Assembly: GCF_003116095.1 (NCBI RefSeq)
Contig: NZ_LGRA01000021.1
Coordinates: 853,719 to 917,718, forward strand
Direction: 5' to 3'
Length of the DNA stretch: 64,000 nt
Origin: Azospirillum sp. TSO35-2
Lineage (GTDB): Bacteria; Pseudomonadota; Alphaproteobacteria; Azospirillales; Azospirillaceae
The notes under the pieces are model-generated. The model was given only the letters and a program-made list of their open reading frames with translations. It was not told the DNA's origin and made no database searches. Below are positions 37,011 to 45,481 of the stretch, in pieces (within the stretch, counting starts at the first letter, position 1; every line of letters begins with the position of its first letter). Position numbers and translations under genes: made by a program.

Positions 37011-37080
37011 GGGCACCTCCTGCTGGACAAGGGATTGGCGCCGATGCGCCGGTGTCCCAAAGTCTAGCGGGGGTGTGGTG

Positions 37081-37153
37081 GAGACTGTGTCCGAAACGGG
37101 GGCGTGCTGTGGAGAGTGTCTCTTTATCGGCGTGGGGAGGAAGAGAAAGTCTC
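37081..37153. promoter_or_regulatory. Three phased 11-bp dyads upstream of doeC, candidate AsnC/Lrp sites
   Basis: GAGACTGTGTC (37081-37091), GAGAGTGTCTC (37112-37122) and GAGAAAGTCTC (37143-37153). The last two are perfect GAGA-N3-TCTC dyads and the first has one mismatch. Successive copies start exactly 31 bp apart, about three helical turns. They fill the gap between asnC and doeC, as expected for an Lrp/AsnC octamer that wraps DNA. Confidence 0.65.
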
Positions 37154-37155
37154 TG

Positions 37156-37665
37156 TCAAGGCAGGACAGGCCCGCTCCGCTCCTCCACCATCAGCGCCTC
37201 CAGCGGCATCGCCGCGTCGTCCTTCACCGTCCGTGTCACGATGTAGGTGAAATAGCGGTCGATCCCGGCATCGCCGTCCAACAGCCGGTCGATGATCCGC
37301 TGATAGGCGTCCACGTCGCGCGCCACCACCCGCAGGACATAATCGACCCCGCCGCCGACCGACCAGCAGGAGACGATGCCGGGTTCGGCCCGCACCGCCC
37401 GTTCGAACCGATCGAAATCGGCCTGCCGGTGGCTGCCCAGCGTCACCTCGACCAGCGCCATGGCGAAGGGTGTCACCAGCCGCAGAGCCAGCCGGGCGTG
37501 ATAGCCGGTGACGATGCCGGCCTCCTCCAGCCGGCGCAGCCGCACCCAGCAGGGCGTCGGCGACAGCCCCACCCGGTCGGCCAGCGCCAGCTTGGTGATG
37601 CGGCCGTCACGCTGGATCTCCGACAGGATGCGCAGGTCGATGGAATCGAGCTTCAGCTCAGGCAT
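37156..37665 (-). CDS. asnC: Lrp/AsnC-family regulator of ectoine catabolism
   Basis: 169 aa. HTH at residues about 10-50 (LDSIDLRILSEIQRDGRI, ADRVGLSPTPCWVRLRRLEE) and a C-terminal RAM ligand-binding domain (VEVTLGSHRQ, SCWSVGGGVDYVLRVVARDV). AsnC-type regulators accompany doe/eut clusters in many proteobacteria and are thought to sense pathway intermediates such as diaminobutyrate. It is divergent from enuR (90-bp gap) and upstream of doeC-doeD on the same strand. The three phased dyads beyond its stop are likely targets. Confidence 0.87.
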   Translation of the reverse strand: MPELKLDSIDLRILSEIQRDGRITKLALADRVGLSPTPCWVRLRRLEEAGIVTGYHARLALRLVTPFAMALVEVTLGSHRQADFDRFERAVRAEPGIVSCWSVGGGVDYVLRVVARDVDAYQRIIDRLLDGDAGIDRYFTYIVTRTVKDDAAMPLEALMVEERSGPVLP

Positions 37666-37718
37666 GGCGCGGGCCGCCTTCAGGAAAGTGACAACCGACG
37701 ATGTCCGTGCTTTCCGGC

Positions 37719-37738
37719 ATTGTCAAATGTGATGATTT
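37719..37738. promoter_or_regulatory. Candidate EnuR site in the enuR leader
   Basis: ATTGTCA and TGATGATTT parts within 37719-37738 match portions of the ATTGWCATGATTT repeats found before ehuA (39167-39202). It lies just before the chosen enuR start, in the asnC-enuR intergenic region, so autoregulation is possible. The match is partial. Confidence 0.4.
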
Positions 37739-37754
37739 CCAGCAGAAATGTTGC

Positions 37755-39140
37755 ATGACAAAGTGGCACCCCGATGCATCGGCTTTGAGCAGGCCCGTCT
37801 ATCTCTCGCTGGCCGAACAGGTGCAGCGGGCGATCACGCAAGGCCAACTGGCGGTCGGCGACCAGCTGCCCACCCACCGGCAGCTTGCCGACGAATTGGG
37901 CATTTCCGTCCAGACCGTCAGCCGCGCCTATGAGGAACTGATCCGGCGCGGCCTGATCAGCGGGGAGACCGGCCGCGGCACCTTCATCCGCGCCGCCCAG
38001 ACCGAGGTCGATCCGCCCTACATCCCGCAGCGCACCGACGAGGTGATCGACCTGTCGATCCTGAAGCCGGTGTGCGAGCCGCTGCATGTGGAGGCGATGC
38101 GACAGGCGCTGGCCGAACTGTCGGCCAGCCTGCCTCCCGCCGTGGTGCTGTCCTTCCGTCCCAACACCCTGTTCGCCCGCCACCGGACGACGGCGGTGAC
38201 GTGGCTGCGCCAGTGCGGGGTGGACACGACGGCGGCCAACGTCACCCTGACCAACGGCGCCACCGCCGGCATGACCATTGCCCTGATGGCCGCCGCACCG
38301 CCGGGATCGACCGTGGTGACGGAGGAGGTCGGACACCACACGCTGCTGCCGCTCGCCTCCTATCTCGGCATCAAGCTGCGCGGCATCGCCATCGACGAGG
38401 AGGGGATCCGGCCCGACGCGCTCGACGCCGCCTGCCGGGACGGCACGGCCAAGGCCCTGTTCGTCATGCCGAATCCGATCAACGCCACCGCAACCTATAT
38501 GGGCGAGGGCCGGCGTGCCGAGATCGCACGGCTGGCCCGGCGCCACAATCTGTTGATTGTCGAGAACGACCCGCTCGGCCCCCTGCTGAGCGAACGACGC
38601 CCACCGTTGGCGGCCTTGGCACCGGAGCGGACGCTCTACGTCACCAGCTTCACCAAGACGGTGATGCCGGGCCTGCGCACCGGTTACCTCGTGGTTCCCG
38701 ACCGGCTGCTCGCCGCCGTCACCAACCGCCATCTGGTGACCAACTGGATCGCGACGCCCATCGTTGCCGAGATCGCCACCCGCTGGGTCGAGAGCGGCTT
38801 CGCGATGGAAATGGTGGAGTGGCAGCGCAAGGCCCTGCAGCGCCGGCACGCTCTGGCCGCGGAGATCCTGAAGGGCATCCCGCACCGCAGCCATGCCGAG
38901 GGCCTGCATCTGTGGCTGCCGCTGGGCGAAGGACGGCCGGAGGCGACCTTCGTGTCGCATGCCCGCCATCAGGGGGTGGCGCTGGCACCGGGACTGGCCT
39001 TCGCCATCGGCCCGGGAGCGCGGCCCGACGCGTTGCGCGTCTCCATCGGCTCCACCACCGAGGCGGAGCTTCACGCCGGTCTGCGCGTGATCGTCAACCT
39101 GCTGAACAGCGACCCGGAGCCGGTGCTGCTCGCCATGTGA
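37755..39140 (+). CDS. enuR: MocR/GabR-type PLP-dependent regulator of ectoine utilisation
   Basis: 461 aa. N-terminal GntR-type winged helix (ALSRPVYLSLAEQVQRAITQ, then LPTHRQLADELGISVQTVSR) and a class I aminotransferase-like effector domain that binds PLP; the lysine site is in YVTSFTKTVMPGLRTGYLVV. EnuR is the known regulator of ectoine catabolic operons and binds a PLP adduct of a pathway intermediate (family knowledge). ATG at 37755 chosen by homology with GntR starts; an ATG at 37701 is in the same frame. The ehu/eut operon starts 123 bp downstream. Confidence 0.88.
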   Translation: MTKWHPDASALSRPVYLSLAEQVQRAITQGQLAVGDQLPTHRQLADELGISVQTVSRAYEELIRRGLISGETGRGTFIRAAQTEVDPPYIPQRTDEVIDLSILKPVCEPLHVEAMRQALAELSASLPPAVVLSFRPNTLFARHRTTAVTWLRQCGVDTTAANVTLTNGATAGMTIALMAAAPPGSTVVTEEVGHHTLLPLASYLGIKLRGIAIDEEGIRPDALDAACRDGTAKALFVMPNPINATATYMGEGRRAEIARLARRHNLLIVENDPLGPLLSERRPPLAALAPERTLYVTSFTKTVMPGLRTGYLVVPDRLLAAVTNRHLVTNWIATPIVAEIATRWVESGFAMEMVEWQRKALQRRHALAAEILKGIPHRSHAEGLHLWLPLGEGRPEATFVSHARHQGVALAPGLAFAIGPGARPDALRVSIGSTTEAELHAGLRVIVNLLNSDPEPVLLAM

Positions 39141-39166
39141 CAAGCCTCATCGTGACGGGCCCGGTA

Positions 39167-39202
39167 ATTGTCATGATTTTATTTTCCGGATTGACATGAT
39201 TT
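39167..39202 (+). promoter_or_regulatory. Direct repeats before ehuA, candidate EnuR operator
   Basis: ATTGTCATGATTT (39167-39179) and ATTGACATGATTT (39190-39202) differ at one base and start 23 bp apart, about two helical turns. MocR/GabR-type regulators commonly bind spaced direct repeats. The AT-rich pair lies between the enuR stop and the ehuA start, the natural promoter of the ectoine operon. Confidence 0.6.
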
Positions 39203-39263
39203 GGGAGGTCCCGCATCGTTCACACACATCCACGGTCGCCAACCAATGCAAGGGAAGACCGGT

Positions 39264-40049
39264 GTGACCGACACAATCATCGACATCGACTGCGTCACGA
39301 AACGCTACGGCTCGCACACCGTGCTGAAAGACTTGTGCTTTTCAGTCCGGCCGGGTGAAAAGCTGGCGTTGATCGGGCCGTCCGGCTCCGGCAAGACGAC
39401 GATCCTGCGGACGCTGATGACGCTGGAAACCATCGAAAGCGGCACCATCCGCATCGATGGCGAGCACCTGTTCCAGATGGAGCGCAACGGCCGTCTGGTC
39501 CCCGCCGACGAGGCGCATTTGCATCGGATGCGGACCAAGATCGGCATGGTGTTCCAGCTGTTCAACCTGTTCCCGCACAAATGCGTGCTGGAAAACGTCA
39601 CGCTGGCGCCAATGCTGACCAAGGGCGTCAAGAAGGCGGATGCCGAGCGCCGGGCGATGGAGTTGCTGGACCTCGTCGGCCTCGCCGACAAGGCCCGCGC
39701 CATGCCGGTCCAGCTGTCCGGCGGCCAGAAGCAGCGGGTGGCCATCGCCCGCGCCCTGGCGCTGCAGCCGAAGATCATGCTGTTCGACGAGGTGACCTCG
39801 GCGCTCGACCCCGAACTGGTGGAAGAGGTGCTGAACGTCATGCGGATGCTGGGGTCTACCACCGACATGACCATGCTGCTGGTGACCCACGAGATGAGCT
39901 TCGCCCACGATTTCGCCGACCGCGTGCTGTTCTTCGACCGCGGCCGCATCGTGGAAGAGGGGCCGCCCGACGTCCTGTTCACCAACCCGTCGCATGAGCG
40001 GACCCAGGCCTTTTTGAAAAAGATCATCGCCGCCGGCCAGCGTATCTGA
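39264..40049 (+). CDS. ehuA: Ectoine/hydroxyectoine ABC transporter ATPase
   Basis: About 261-aa polar amino acid uptake-type ATPase. Walker A IGPSGSGKTTILRTL, Q-loop VFQLFNLFPH, signature LSGGQKQRVAIARAL, Walker B IMLFDEVTSALDPEL, His switch VTHEMSFAHD. The start is set at GTG 39264 (MTDTIIDI) with AAGGGAAG 6 bp upstream; an ATG at 39246 lacks a ribosome binding site. First gene of a long plus-strand operon downstream of enuR. Energises import with EhuC, EhuD and EhuB. Confidence 0.92.
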   Translation: MTDTIIDIDCVTKRYGSHTVLKDLCFSVRPGEKLALIGPSGSGKTTILRTLMTLETIESGTIRIDGEHLFQMERNGRLVPADEAHLHRMRTKIGMVFQLFNLFPHKCVLENVTLAPMLTKGVKKADAERRAMELLDLVGLADKARAMPVQLSGGQKQRVAIARALALQPKIMLFDEVTSALDPELVEEVLNVMRMLGSTTDMTMLLVTHEMSFAHDFADRVLFFDRGRIVEEGPPDVLFTNPSHERTQAFLKKIIAAGQRI

Positions 40050-40114
40050 CGGTTTGCGCTGGCGGCCGGCGTCCATTTCCGCATGTTTTTCCGAACGCAG
40101 GAGACCTCGGCTTC

Positions 40115-40774
40115 ATGGCTGATTGGGCCGGCTATCTGGGCTTGATGCTGGACGGCGCGCTGGTGACGGCGAAGCTGACCGTGCTCGGCTGCGCGCTGGC
40201 CCTGCCGGCCGCCTTCGCCGCCGGGCTGGGCCGGCTGTCGCGCGTCTCCGCCGTGCGCACCGTGTCGGTCGCCTATATCGAGTTCTTTCGCGGCACGTCG
40301 ATCTTTGTCCAGCTCTTCTGGGCTTATTTCGTCCTGCCGCTGATGGGCGTGACGCTGACGCCGTTGCAGGCCGGCGTGCTGGCGCTCGGGCTGAATGTCG
40401 GCGCCTATGGCGCGGAAGTGGTGCGGGCGGCGGTGCAGTCCATCGGGCGCGAGCAGCACGAGGCCTGCATCGCATTGAACCTGACGCGCTGGCAGAGCCT
40501 GCGCCACGTGCTGCTGCCGCAGGCGGCGGTGGTGATGGTCCCGACCTTCTGCAACAACGCCATCGAGCTTTTGAAAGCGACCTCGGTCGTTTCGCTCATC
40601 TCGCTCAGCGACCTCACCTTCCAGGCGCAGGTCGTCCGCTCGCAGACCGGCAGCACCGCCCTGCCCTTCCTGACCGTGCTGGTCATCTACTTCACCTATG
40701 CCAGCCTGATCTCGCTCGGCATGAAAGCCCTGGAGCGCCGCATGACCCGCGGCCTCGACGGGCTGCGCACCTAA
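40115..40774 (+). CDS. ehuC: Ectoine/hydroxyectoine ABC transporter permease EhuC
   Basis: 219-aa inner-membrane permease of the HisMQ/GlnP type with five predicted helices. The EAA loop lies in GREQHEACIALNLTRWQSLR followed by LLPQAAVVMVP. YIEFFRGTSIFVQLFW is the conserved N-terminal signature of this permease family. It follows ehuA by 65 bp and precedes ehuD by 11 bp; EhuC and EhuD would form the heterodimeric channel. Confidence 0.92.
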   Translation: MADWAGYLGLMLDGALVTAKLTVLGCALALPAAFAAGLGRLSRVSAVRTVSVAYIEFFRGTSIFVQLFWAYFVLPLMGVTLTPLQAGVLALGLNVGAYGAEVVRAAVQSIGREQHEACIALNLTRWQSLRHVLLPQAAVVMVPTFCNNAIELLKATSVVSLISLSDLTFQAQVVRSQTGSTALPFLTVLVIYFTYASLISLGMKALERRMTRGLDGLRT

Positions 40775-40785
40775 GGGAACCCGCC

Positions 40786-41442
40786 ATGGAATGGGACTGG
40801 GAGTTCGTCCGCGAGATCATGCCGACCCTGCTGGACGGCCTGCGCATCACGCTGCTGGCGACGCTGCTCGGCTCCATCCTGGCCGCCGCCGCGGGGTTGG
40901 GCTTCGCCCTGCTGCGCCGGTCGAAGAGCCGGCCGGTGGCGCGCACCACCGGCGTCGTGGTGGAGTTCATCCGCGGCACGCCGCTGCTGGTGCAGCTGTA
41001 TTTCCTGTTCTACGTGCTGCCGGAACTGGGCCTGCTGCTGTCACCGCTGACCGCCGGGGTGGTGGGGCTCGGCCTCCATTACGCCACCTACACGTCGGAG
41101 GTCTTCCGGGCCGGCATCGACAACACGCCGCGCGGCCAATGGGAAGCGGCGAAGGCCTGCAACCTCACCCCCTACCAGACCTGGCGGCATGTCATCCTGC
41201 CACAGGCGATCCCGCCGATGATCCCGGCGCTGGCGAACTACTTCGTCGCGATGTTCAAGGAAACGCCGCTGCTCTCCGCCATCACGGTGATCGAGCTGAT
41301 GAGCGAGGCCCGCAGCGTCGCCAACAGCAACTACCGTTATCTGGAGCCGATGACGCTGGTCGGTGTCCTGTTCCTGTGCATCAGCCTGATCGCGGTGCCC
41401 GCCCTGCACATGCTGGAGCGCCGCTTCCGGCCAACCCGTTGA
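40786..41442 (+). CDS. ehuD: Ectoine/hydroxyectoine ABC transporter permease EhuD
   Basis: 218 aa, second permease of the same family. FIRGTPLLVQLYFLFYVLPE marks the N-terminal signature; the EAA loop is in PRGQWEAAKACNLTPYQTWR followed by ILPQAIPPMIPALAN. Start at 40786. Similar to but distinct from EhuC, as expected for a HisM/HisQ-like pair. Precedes eutA by 66 bp. Confidence 0.92.
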   Translation: MEWDWEFVREIMPTLLDGLRITLLATLLGSILAAAAGLGFALLRRSKSRPVARTTGVVVEFIRGTPLLVQLYFLFYVLPELGLLLSPLTAGVVGLGLHYATYTSEVFRAGIDNTPRGQWEAAKACNLTPYQTWRHVILPQAIPPMIPALANYFVAMFKETPLLSAITVIELMSEARSVANSNYRYLEPMTLVGVLFLCISLIAVPALHMLERRFRPTR

Positions 41443-41508
41443 TGACCGGTCCGCCGATCACCGGACCGCTGATCGCCGACCCGCTGCTGACCCCGGAGTT
41501 CCCGAGCC

Positions 41509-42294
41509 ATGCCCTCCATCCCGATCCTGCGCTCGGCCACCACGCTGGCCTTCGATGACCGCCCGTTCGAAAGGCGCGTCGGTCTGGTCGTTCTGGCGAC
41601 CGACCACACGACCGAACCCGATTTCCGCCGCATGGTCGCGGGCGAGCGCATCGGCGTCTACACCGCGCGGATCGCCTACGCCAACCCGACGACGCCGGAG
41701 AATCTGCGCCGCATGCAGCCCCGTCTCGCCGAGGGGGCGGCGCTGATCCTGCCCGACGAGCCGCTCGACGCCATCTGCTATTCCTGCACCTCGGCCAGCG
41801 TCGTCATGGGCGACGACGCCATCGAGGACGCCATCGCGTCGGCCAAGCCGGGTGTTCCCGTCATCACCCCGCCGGCCGCCGCCCGTCGCGCCCTGAAGGC
41901 GCTTGGCGCCCGGCGCATCGCCGTGCTGACCCCCTACACCGAACAGACCAGCCGGCCCATGGCCGCCTATTTCAGCGAGCACGGGTTCGACCTTGCGCGC
42001 TTCACCTGCTTCGGGCTCGACGACGACCGGGAAATGGCGCGCATTACGCCCGACAGCCTGGTGCGCGCCGCCGCCGACGCGATGGCGCCCGACGCCGACG
42101 CGCTGTTCATCTCCTGCACCGCCCTGCGCTCGGCCGCCGTCGCCGCGGAGATCGAGGCCGCGATCGGCCGTCCGGTGGTCACCAGCAACCAAGCCACCGC
42201 CTGGGTCACGCTGCGCCTGTGCGGCGACGACCGGCCCCGGCCCGAAGGCGGGCGGCTGATGACCCTTCCCTTGCCGGCAGAGGCTCACCCATGA
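41509..42294 (+). CDS. eutA: Ectoine utilisation protein EutA (Asp/Glu racemase superfamily)
   Basis: 261-aa member of the Asp/Glu racemase / arylmalonate decarboxylase superfamily. The two catalytic Cys are in CYSCTSASVVMG and ISCTALRSAA. With EutB and EutC it is thought to convert 5-hydroxyectoine to ectoine. The stop overlaps the eutB start (ATGA), so they are translationally coupled. Confidence 0.9.
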   Translation: MPSIPILRSATTLAFDDRPFERRVGLVVLATDHTTEPDFRRMVAGERIGVYTARIAYANPTTPENLRRMQPRLAEGAALILPDEPLDAICYSCTSASVVMGDDAIEDAIASAKPGVPVITPPAAARRALKALGARRIAVLTPYTEQTSRPMAAYFSEHGFDLARFTCFGLDDDREMARITPDSLVRAAADAMAPDADALFISCTALRSAAVAAEIEAAIGRPVVTSNQATAWVTLRLCGDDRPRPEGGRLMTLPLPAEAHP

Positions 42295-43277
42295 CCGGAC
42301 ACGGCATCGGCCTGGAGGACGTCTTCCGCGCCCGCGCGCGGCTGGCCGGGCGGATCGCGGCGACACCGACCGTCGCCTCGCCCAGCCTGACGGCGCGCTG
42401 CGGCGTCCCCGTCTTCCTCAAGCTGGAGACCCGCCAGACCACCGGCAGCTTCAAGCTGCGCGGCGCCACCAACGCGCTGTCCGCCCTGCCCCGTGCCGCG
42501 CTGGCGACGGGGGTCGCAGCCGCCTCCACCGGCAACCACGGTCGGGCACTCGCCCATGCCGCCGCACAGGCCGGCGTCCGCTGCGTCGTCTGCATGTCGG
42601 CGCTGGTCCCCGCCAACAAGGTCGACGGCATTCGTGCGCTGGGCGCCGAGATCCGCATCATCGGCCGCTCCCAGGACGATGCCCAGGTCGAGGTTGACCG
42701 GCTGGTCCGCGAGGAGGGGTTCGCCTCCATCCCCCCATTCGACCATGCCGACGTCATCGCCGGCCAGGGCACGCTGGGGCTGGAGATCGTCGAGGCGGTG
42801 CCCGACGCCGCCCTTCTGCTGGTGCCGCTGTCGGGCGGCGGCCTGATCGGCGGTGTCGCGCTGGCGGCCAAGGCGCTGCGGCCCGGATTGCGGGTCGTCG
42901 GCGTCTCGATGGAGCGCGGTGCGGCCATGCACGCCAGCCTGCAAGCCGGGCGCCCGGTCCAGGTCGAGGAGTTGGAAACGCTGGCGGACTCGCTCGGCGG
43001 CGGCATCGGGCTGGACAACCGCTACACCCACCGCCTCGCCGCCAGCCTGCTCGACGACGTGATCCTGCTGACCGAGGCCGAGATCGCCGCCGGCATCGAG
43101 CACGCCTATTCCGCCGAGCAGGAGATCGTCGAGGGCGCCGGCGCCGTCGGCATCGCCGCACTGCTCGCCGGCAAGGTCGCGCCGCGCGGCCCCACGATCG
43201 CGCTGCTGTCCGGCCGCAACATCGCCATGGACCTGCACCGCCGCATCATCACCGGAGCCCATTCATGCCCCGCATGA
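42291..43277 (+). CDS. eutB: Hydroxyectoine utilisation dehydratase EutB
   Basis: 328-aa PLP enzyme of the threonine/serine dehydratase family. PLP lysine in TTGSFKLRGATNALS, substrate loop AASTGNHGRALAHAA, and the glycine-rich phosphate loop PLSGGGLIGGVALAAKAL. Proposed to remove water from a hydroxyectoine-derived intermediate. It starts inside the eutA stop and overlaps eutC by 13 bp, so EutABC are probably made in equal amounts. Confidence 0.92.
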   Translation: MTGHGIGLEDVFRARARLAGRIAATPTVASPSLTARCGVPVFLKLETRQTTGSFKLRGATNALSALPRAALATGVAAASTGNHGRALAHAAAQAGVRCVVCMSALVPANKVDGIRALGAEIRIIGRSQDDAQVEVDRLVREEGFASIPPFDHADVIAGQGTLGLEIVEAVPDAALLLVPLSGGGLIGGVALAAKALRPGLRVVGVSMERGAAMHASLQAGRPVQVEELETLADSLGGGIGLDNRYTHRLAASLLDDVILLTEAEIAAGIEHAYSAEQEIVEGAGAVGIAALLAGKVAPRGPTIALLSGRNIAMDLHRRIITGAHSCPA

Positions 43278-44257
43278 CCATCCTGACCGAGGCGGAGCTG
43301 CGGCGGATCGTTCCGCTCGACGGCGATGCCGTCGCCTGCGTCGAGGACGCCTTCCTGGCGCTGGCCACCCGCCCGGTGGCGATGCCGCCGATCCTGCGGC
43401 TCGACATTCCCGAATATCGCGGCGAGGTCGACGTCAAGACCGCCTATGTCCCCGGCCTCGACGGCTTCGCCATCAAGATCAGCCCCGGCTTCTTCGGCAA
43501 CCCGGCGCTCGGCCTGCCCAGCGTCAACGGGCTGATGGTGCTGCTGAGCAGCCGGACCGGCTTGGTCGAGGCCCTGCTGCTCGACAACGGCTATCTGACC
43601 GACGTGCGGACCGCGGCGGCGGGGGCGGTCGCGGCCAAGCATCTGTCGCGCCCCGACAGCGCCGTCGCCGCTGTCTTCGGCGCCGGGGTGCAGGCGGCAT
43701 TGCAGCTGGAGGCGCTGACCCTGGTCCGCCCGATCCGCGAGGCCCGTCTCTGGGCGCGCCAGCCCGAGCGCGCCGCCGCCGCCGCCGCCCGTCTGTCGGA
43801 TCACCTCGGCATCCCGGTGCACGCCGTCCAGGACGGGCGAGCGGCGGTCGCCGGTGCCGACGTCATCGTCACCACCACCCCGGCGGACCGGCCGATCCTG
43901 GCGGCGGACTGGCTCGAACCCGGCCAGCATGTCACCGCCATGGGGTCGGATGCCGAGCACAAGAACGAACTCGATCCCGCCATCCTCGTCCGCACCGACC
44001 TCTACGTCGCCGACAGCCTGGCGCAGACCCGACGGCTGGGCGAACTGCACCACGCAATTTCCGCCGGGGCGGTCGCCGCCGACCGCGACTTCCCGGAGCT
44101 GGGCGCCGTCATCGCCGGGCAGACCCCGGGCCGCCCGTCCACCGACGCCATCACCGTCTGCGACCTCACCGGGACCGGGGTCCAGGACACCGCCATCGCC
44201 ACGCTGGCGCGCAGCCGGGCCCTGGCGGCCGGCGCCGGCACCGCCTTCGACGCCTGA
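43265..44257 (+). CDS. eutC: Ectoine utilisation protein EutC (ornithine cyclodeaminase/mu-crystallin family)
   Basis: 330-aa NAD-binding enzyme. Substrate-side residues in VDVKTAYVPGLDGFAIKIS, Rossmann loop VFGAGVQAALQLEALT, and VTTTPADRPILAADWL. Third member of the hydroxyectoine conversion set, thought to reduce the imine formed after EutB. Overlaps eutB by 13 bp. Confidence 0.92.
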   Translation: MPRMTILTEAELRRIVPLDGDAVACVEDAFLALATRPVAMPPILRLDIPEYRGEVDVKTAYVPGLDGFAIKISPGFFGNPALGLPSVNGLMVLLSSRTGLVEALLLDNGYLTDVRTAAAGAVAAKHLSRPDSAVAAVFGAGVQAALQLEALTLVRPIREARLWARQPERAAAAAARLSDHLGIPVHAVQDGRAAVAGADVIVTTTPADRPILAADWLEPGQHVTAMGSDAEHKNELDPAILVRTDLYVADSLAQTRRLGELHHAISAGAVAADRDFPELGAVIAGQTPGRPSTDAITVCDLTGTGVQDTAIATLARSRALAAGAGTAFDA

Positions 44258-44288
44258 ACATCCCTCCTCTTACGAGAGAGACCCCGAC

Positions 44289-45479
44289 ATGCTGGAACCG
44301 ACGCTGAACTTCAGCCGGGCCGAATATGCCGCACGGCTCGACAAGACCCGTGCCGCCATGGACAAGGCCGGCATCGAGCTGCTGATCGTCACCGATCCGT
44401 CGAACATGGCCTGGCTGACCGGCTATGACGGCTGGTCCTTCTATGTCCACCAATGCGTGATCGTGCCGCCGCATGGCGAGCCGATCTGGTACGGCCGCGG
44501 CCAGGACGCCAACGGCGCCAAGCGCACCGCCTATCTCGCCCATGACAACATCATCGGCTATCCCGACCATTACGTGCAGTCGACCGAACGCCACCCGATG
44601 GACCTGCTGTCAAAGATCCTGGCGGATCGCGGCTGGGGCGGGCTCGCCATCGGTGTCGAGATGGACAATTACTGGTTCACCGCCGCCGCCTACCAGTCGC
44701 TGACCACCCACCTGCCCAACGCCCGCTTCAAGAACGCGACGGCGCTGGTCAACTGGCAGCGCGCGGTCAAGAGCCCGCAGGAACTCGACTATATGCGCAA
44801 GGCCGCCCGCATCGTCGAGGCGATGCACGCCCGCATCGTCGAGCGGGTCGAACCGGGAATGCGCAAATGCGACCTCGTCGCCGAGATCTACGACGCCGGC
44901 ATCCGCGGCATCGGGGGTGCGGAGGGCTTCGGCGGCGACTATCCGGCCATCGTCCCGCTGTTGCCGTCGGGGGCCGACGCCTCGGCGCCGCACCTGACCT
45001 GGGACGACCGGCCGATGAAGCTGGGCGAGGGCACCTTCTTCGAGATCGCCGGCTGCTACAAGCGCTACCACTGCCCGCTGTCGCGCACCGTCTTCCTCGG
45101 CACGCCGACGCAGGCTTTCCTCGACGCCGAGAAGGCGACGCTGGAGGGAATGGAGGCCGGCCTTGCCGCCGCCAAGCCGGGCAACAGTTGCGAGGACATC
45201 GCCAACGCCTTCTTCGCCGTGCTGAAGCGCTACGGCATCACCAAGGACAACCGCACCGGCTACCCGATCGGCCTCAGCTACCCGCCGGACTGGGGCGAGC
45301 GCACCATGAGCCTGCGCCCCGGCGACCGCACCGAACTGAAGCCCGGGATGACCTTCCACTTCATGACCGGACTGTGGCTGGAGGACATGGGGCTGGAGAT
45401 CACCGAAAGCATCGTCATCACCGACACCGGCGTCGAATGCCTCGCCAACGTGCCGCGCAAGCTGATCGTGAAGTCGTGA
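44289..45479 (+). CDS. doeA: Ectoine hydrolase
   Basis: Also named EutD. 396-aa M24-type (Xaa-Pro dipeptidase fold) enzyme that opens the ectoine ring to give N-acetyl-diaminobutyrate. N-terminal creatinase-like domain has SNMAWLTGYDGWSFYVHQ and FGGDYPAIVPLLPSG is followed by the C-terminal domain with CPLSRTVFLGTP and GLSYPPDWGERTMSLRPGD. Typical M24 metal-binding residues are partly replaced, as in other DoeA proteins. ATG at 44289 with a GAGAGA stretch upstream; separated from eutC by 31 bp and from doeB by 2 bp. Confidence 0.93.
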   Translation: MLEPTLNFSRAEYAARLDKTRAAMDKAGIELLIVTDPSNMAWLTGYDGWSFYVHQCVIVPPHGEPIWYGRGQDANGAKRTAYLAHDNIIGYPDHYVQSTERHPMDLLSKILADRGWGGLAIGVEMDNYWFTAAAYQSLTTHLPNARFKNATALVNWQRAVKSPQELDYMRKAARIVEAMHARIVERVEPGMRKCDLVAEIYDAGIRGIGGAEGFGGDYPAIVPLLPSGADASAPHLTWDDRPMKLGEGTFFEIAGCYKRYHCPLSRTVFLGTPTQAFLDAEKATLEGMEAGLAAAKPGNSCEDIANAFFAVLKRYGITKDNRTGYPIGLSYPPDWGERTMSLRPGDRTELKPGMTFHFMTGLWLEDMGLEITESIVITDTGVECLANVPRKLIVKS

Positions 45480-45481
45480 CG

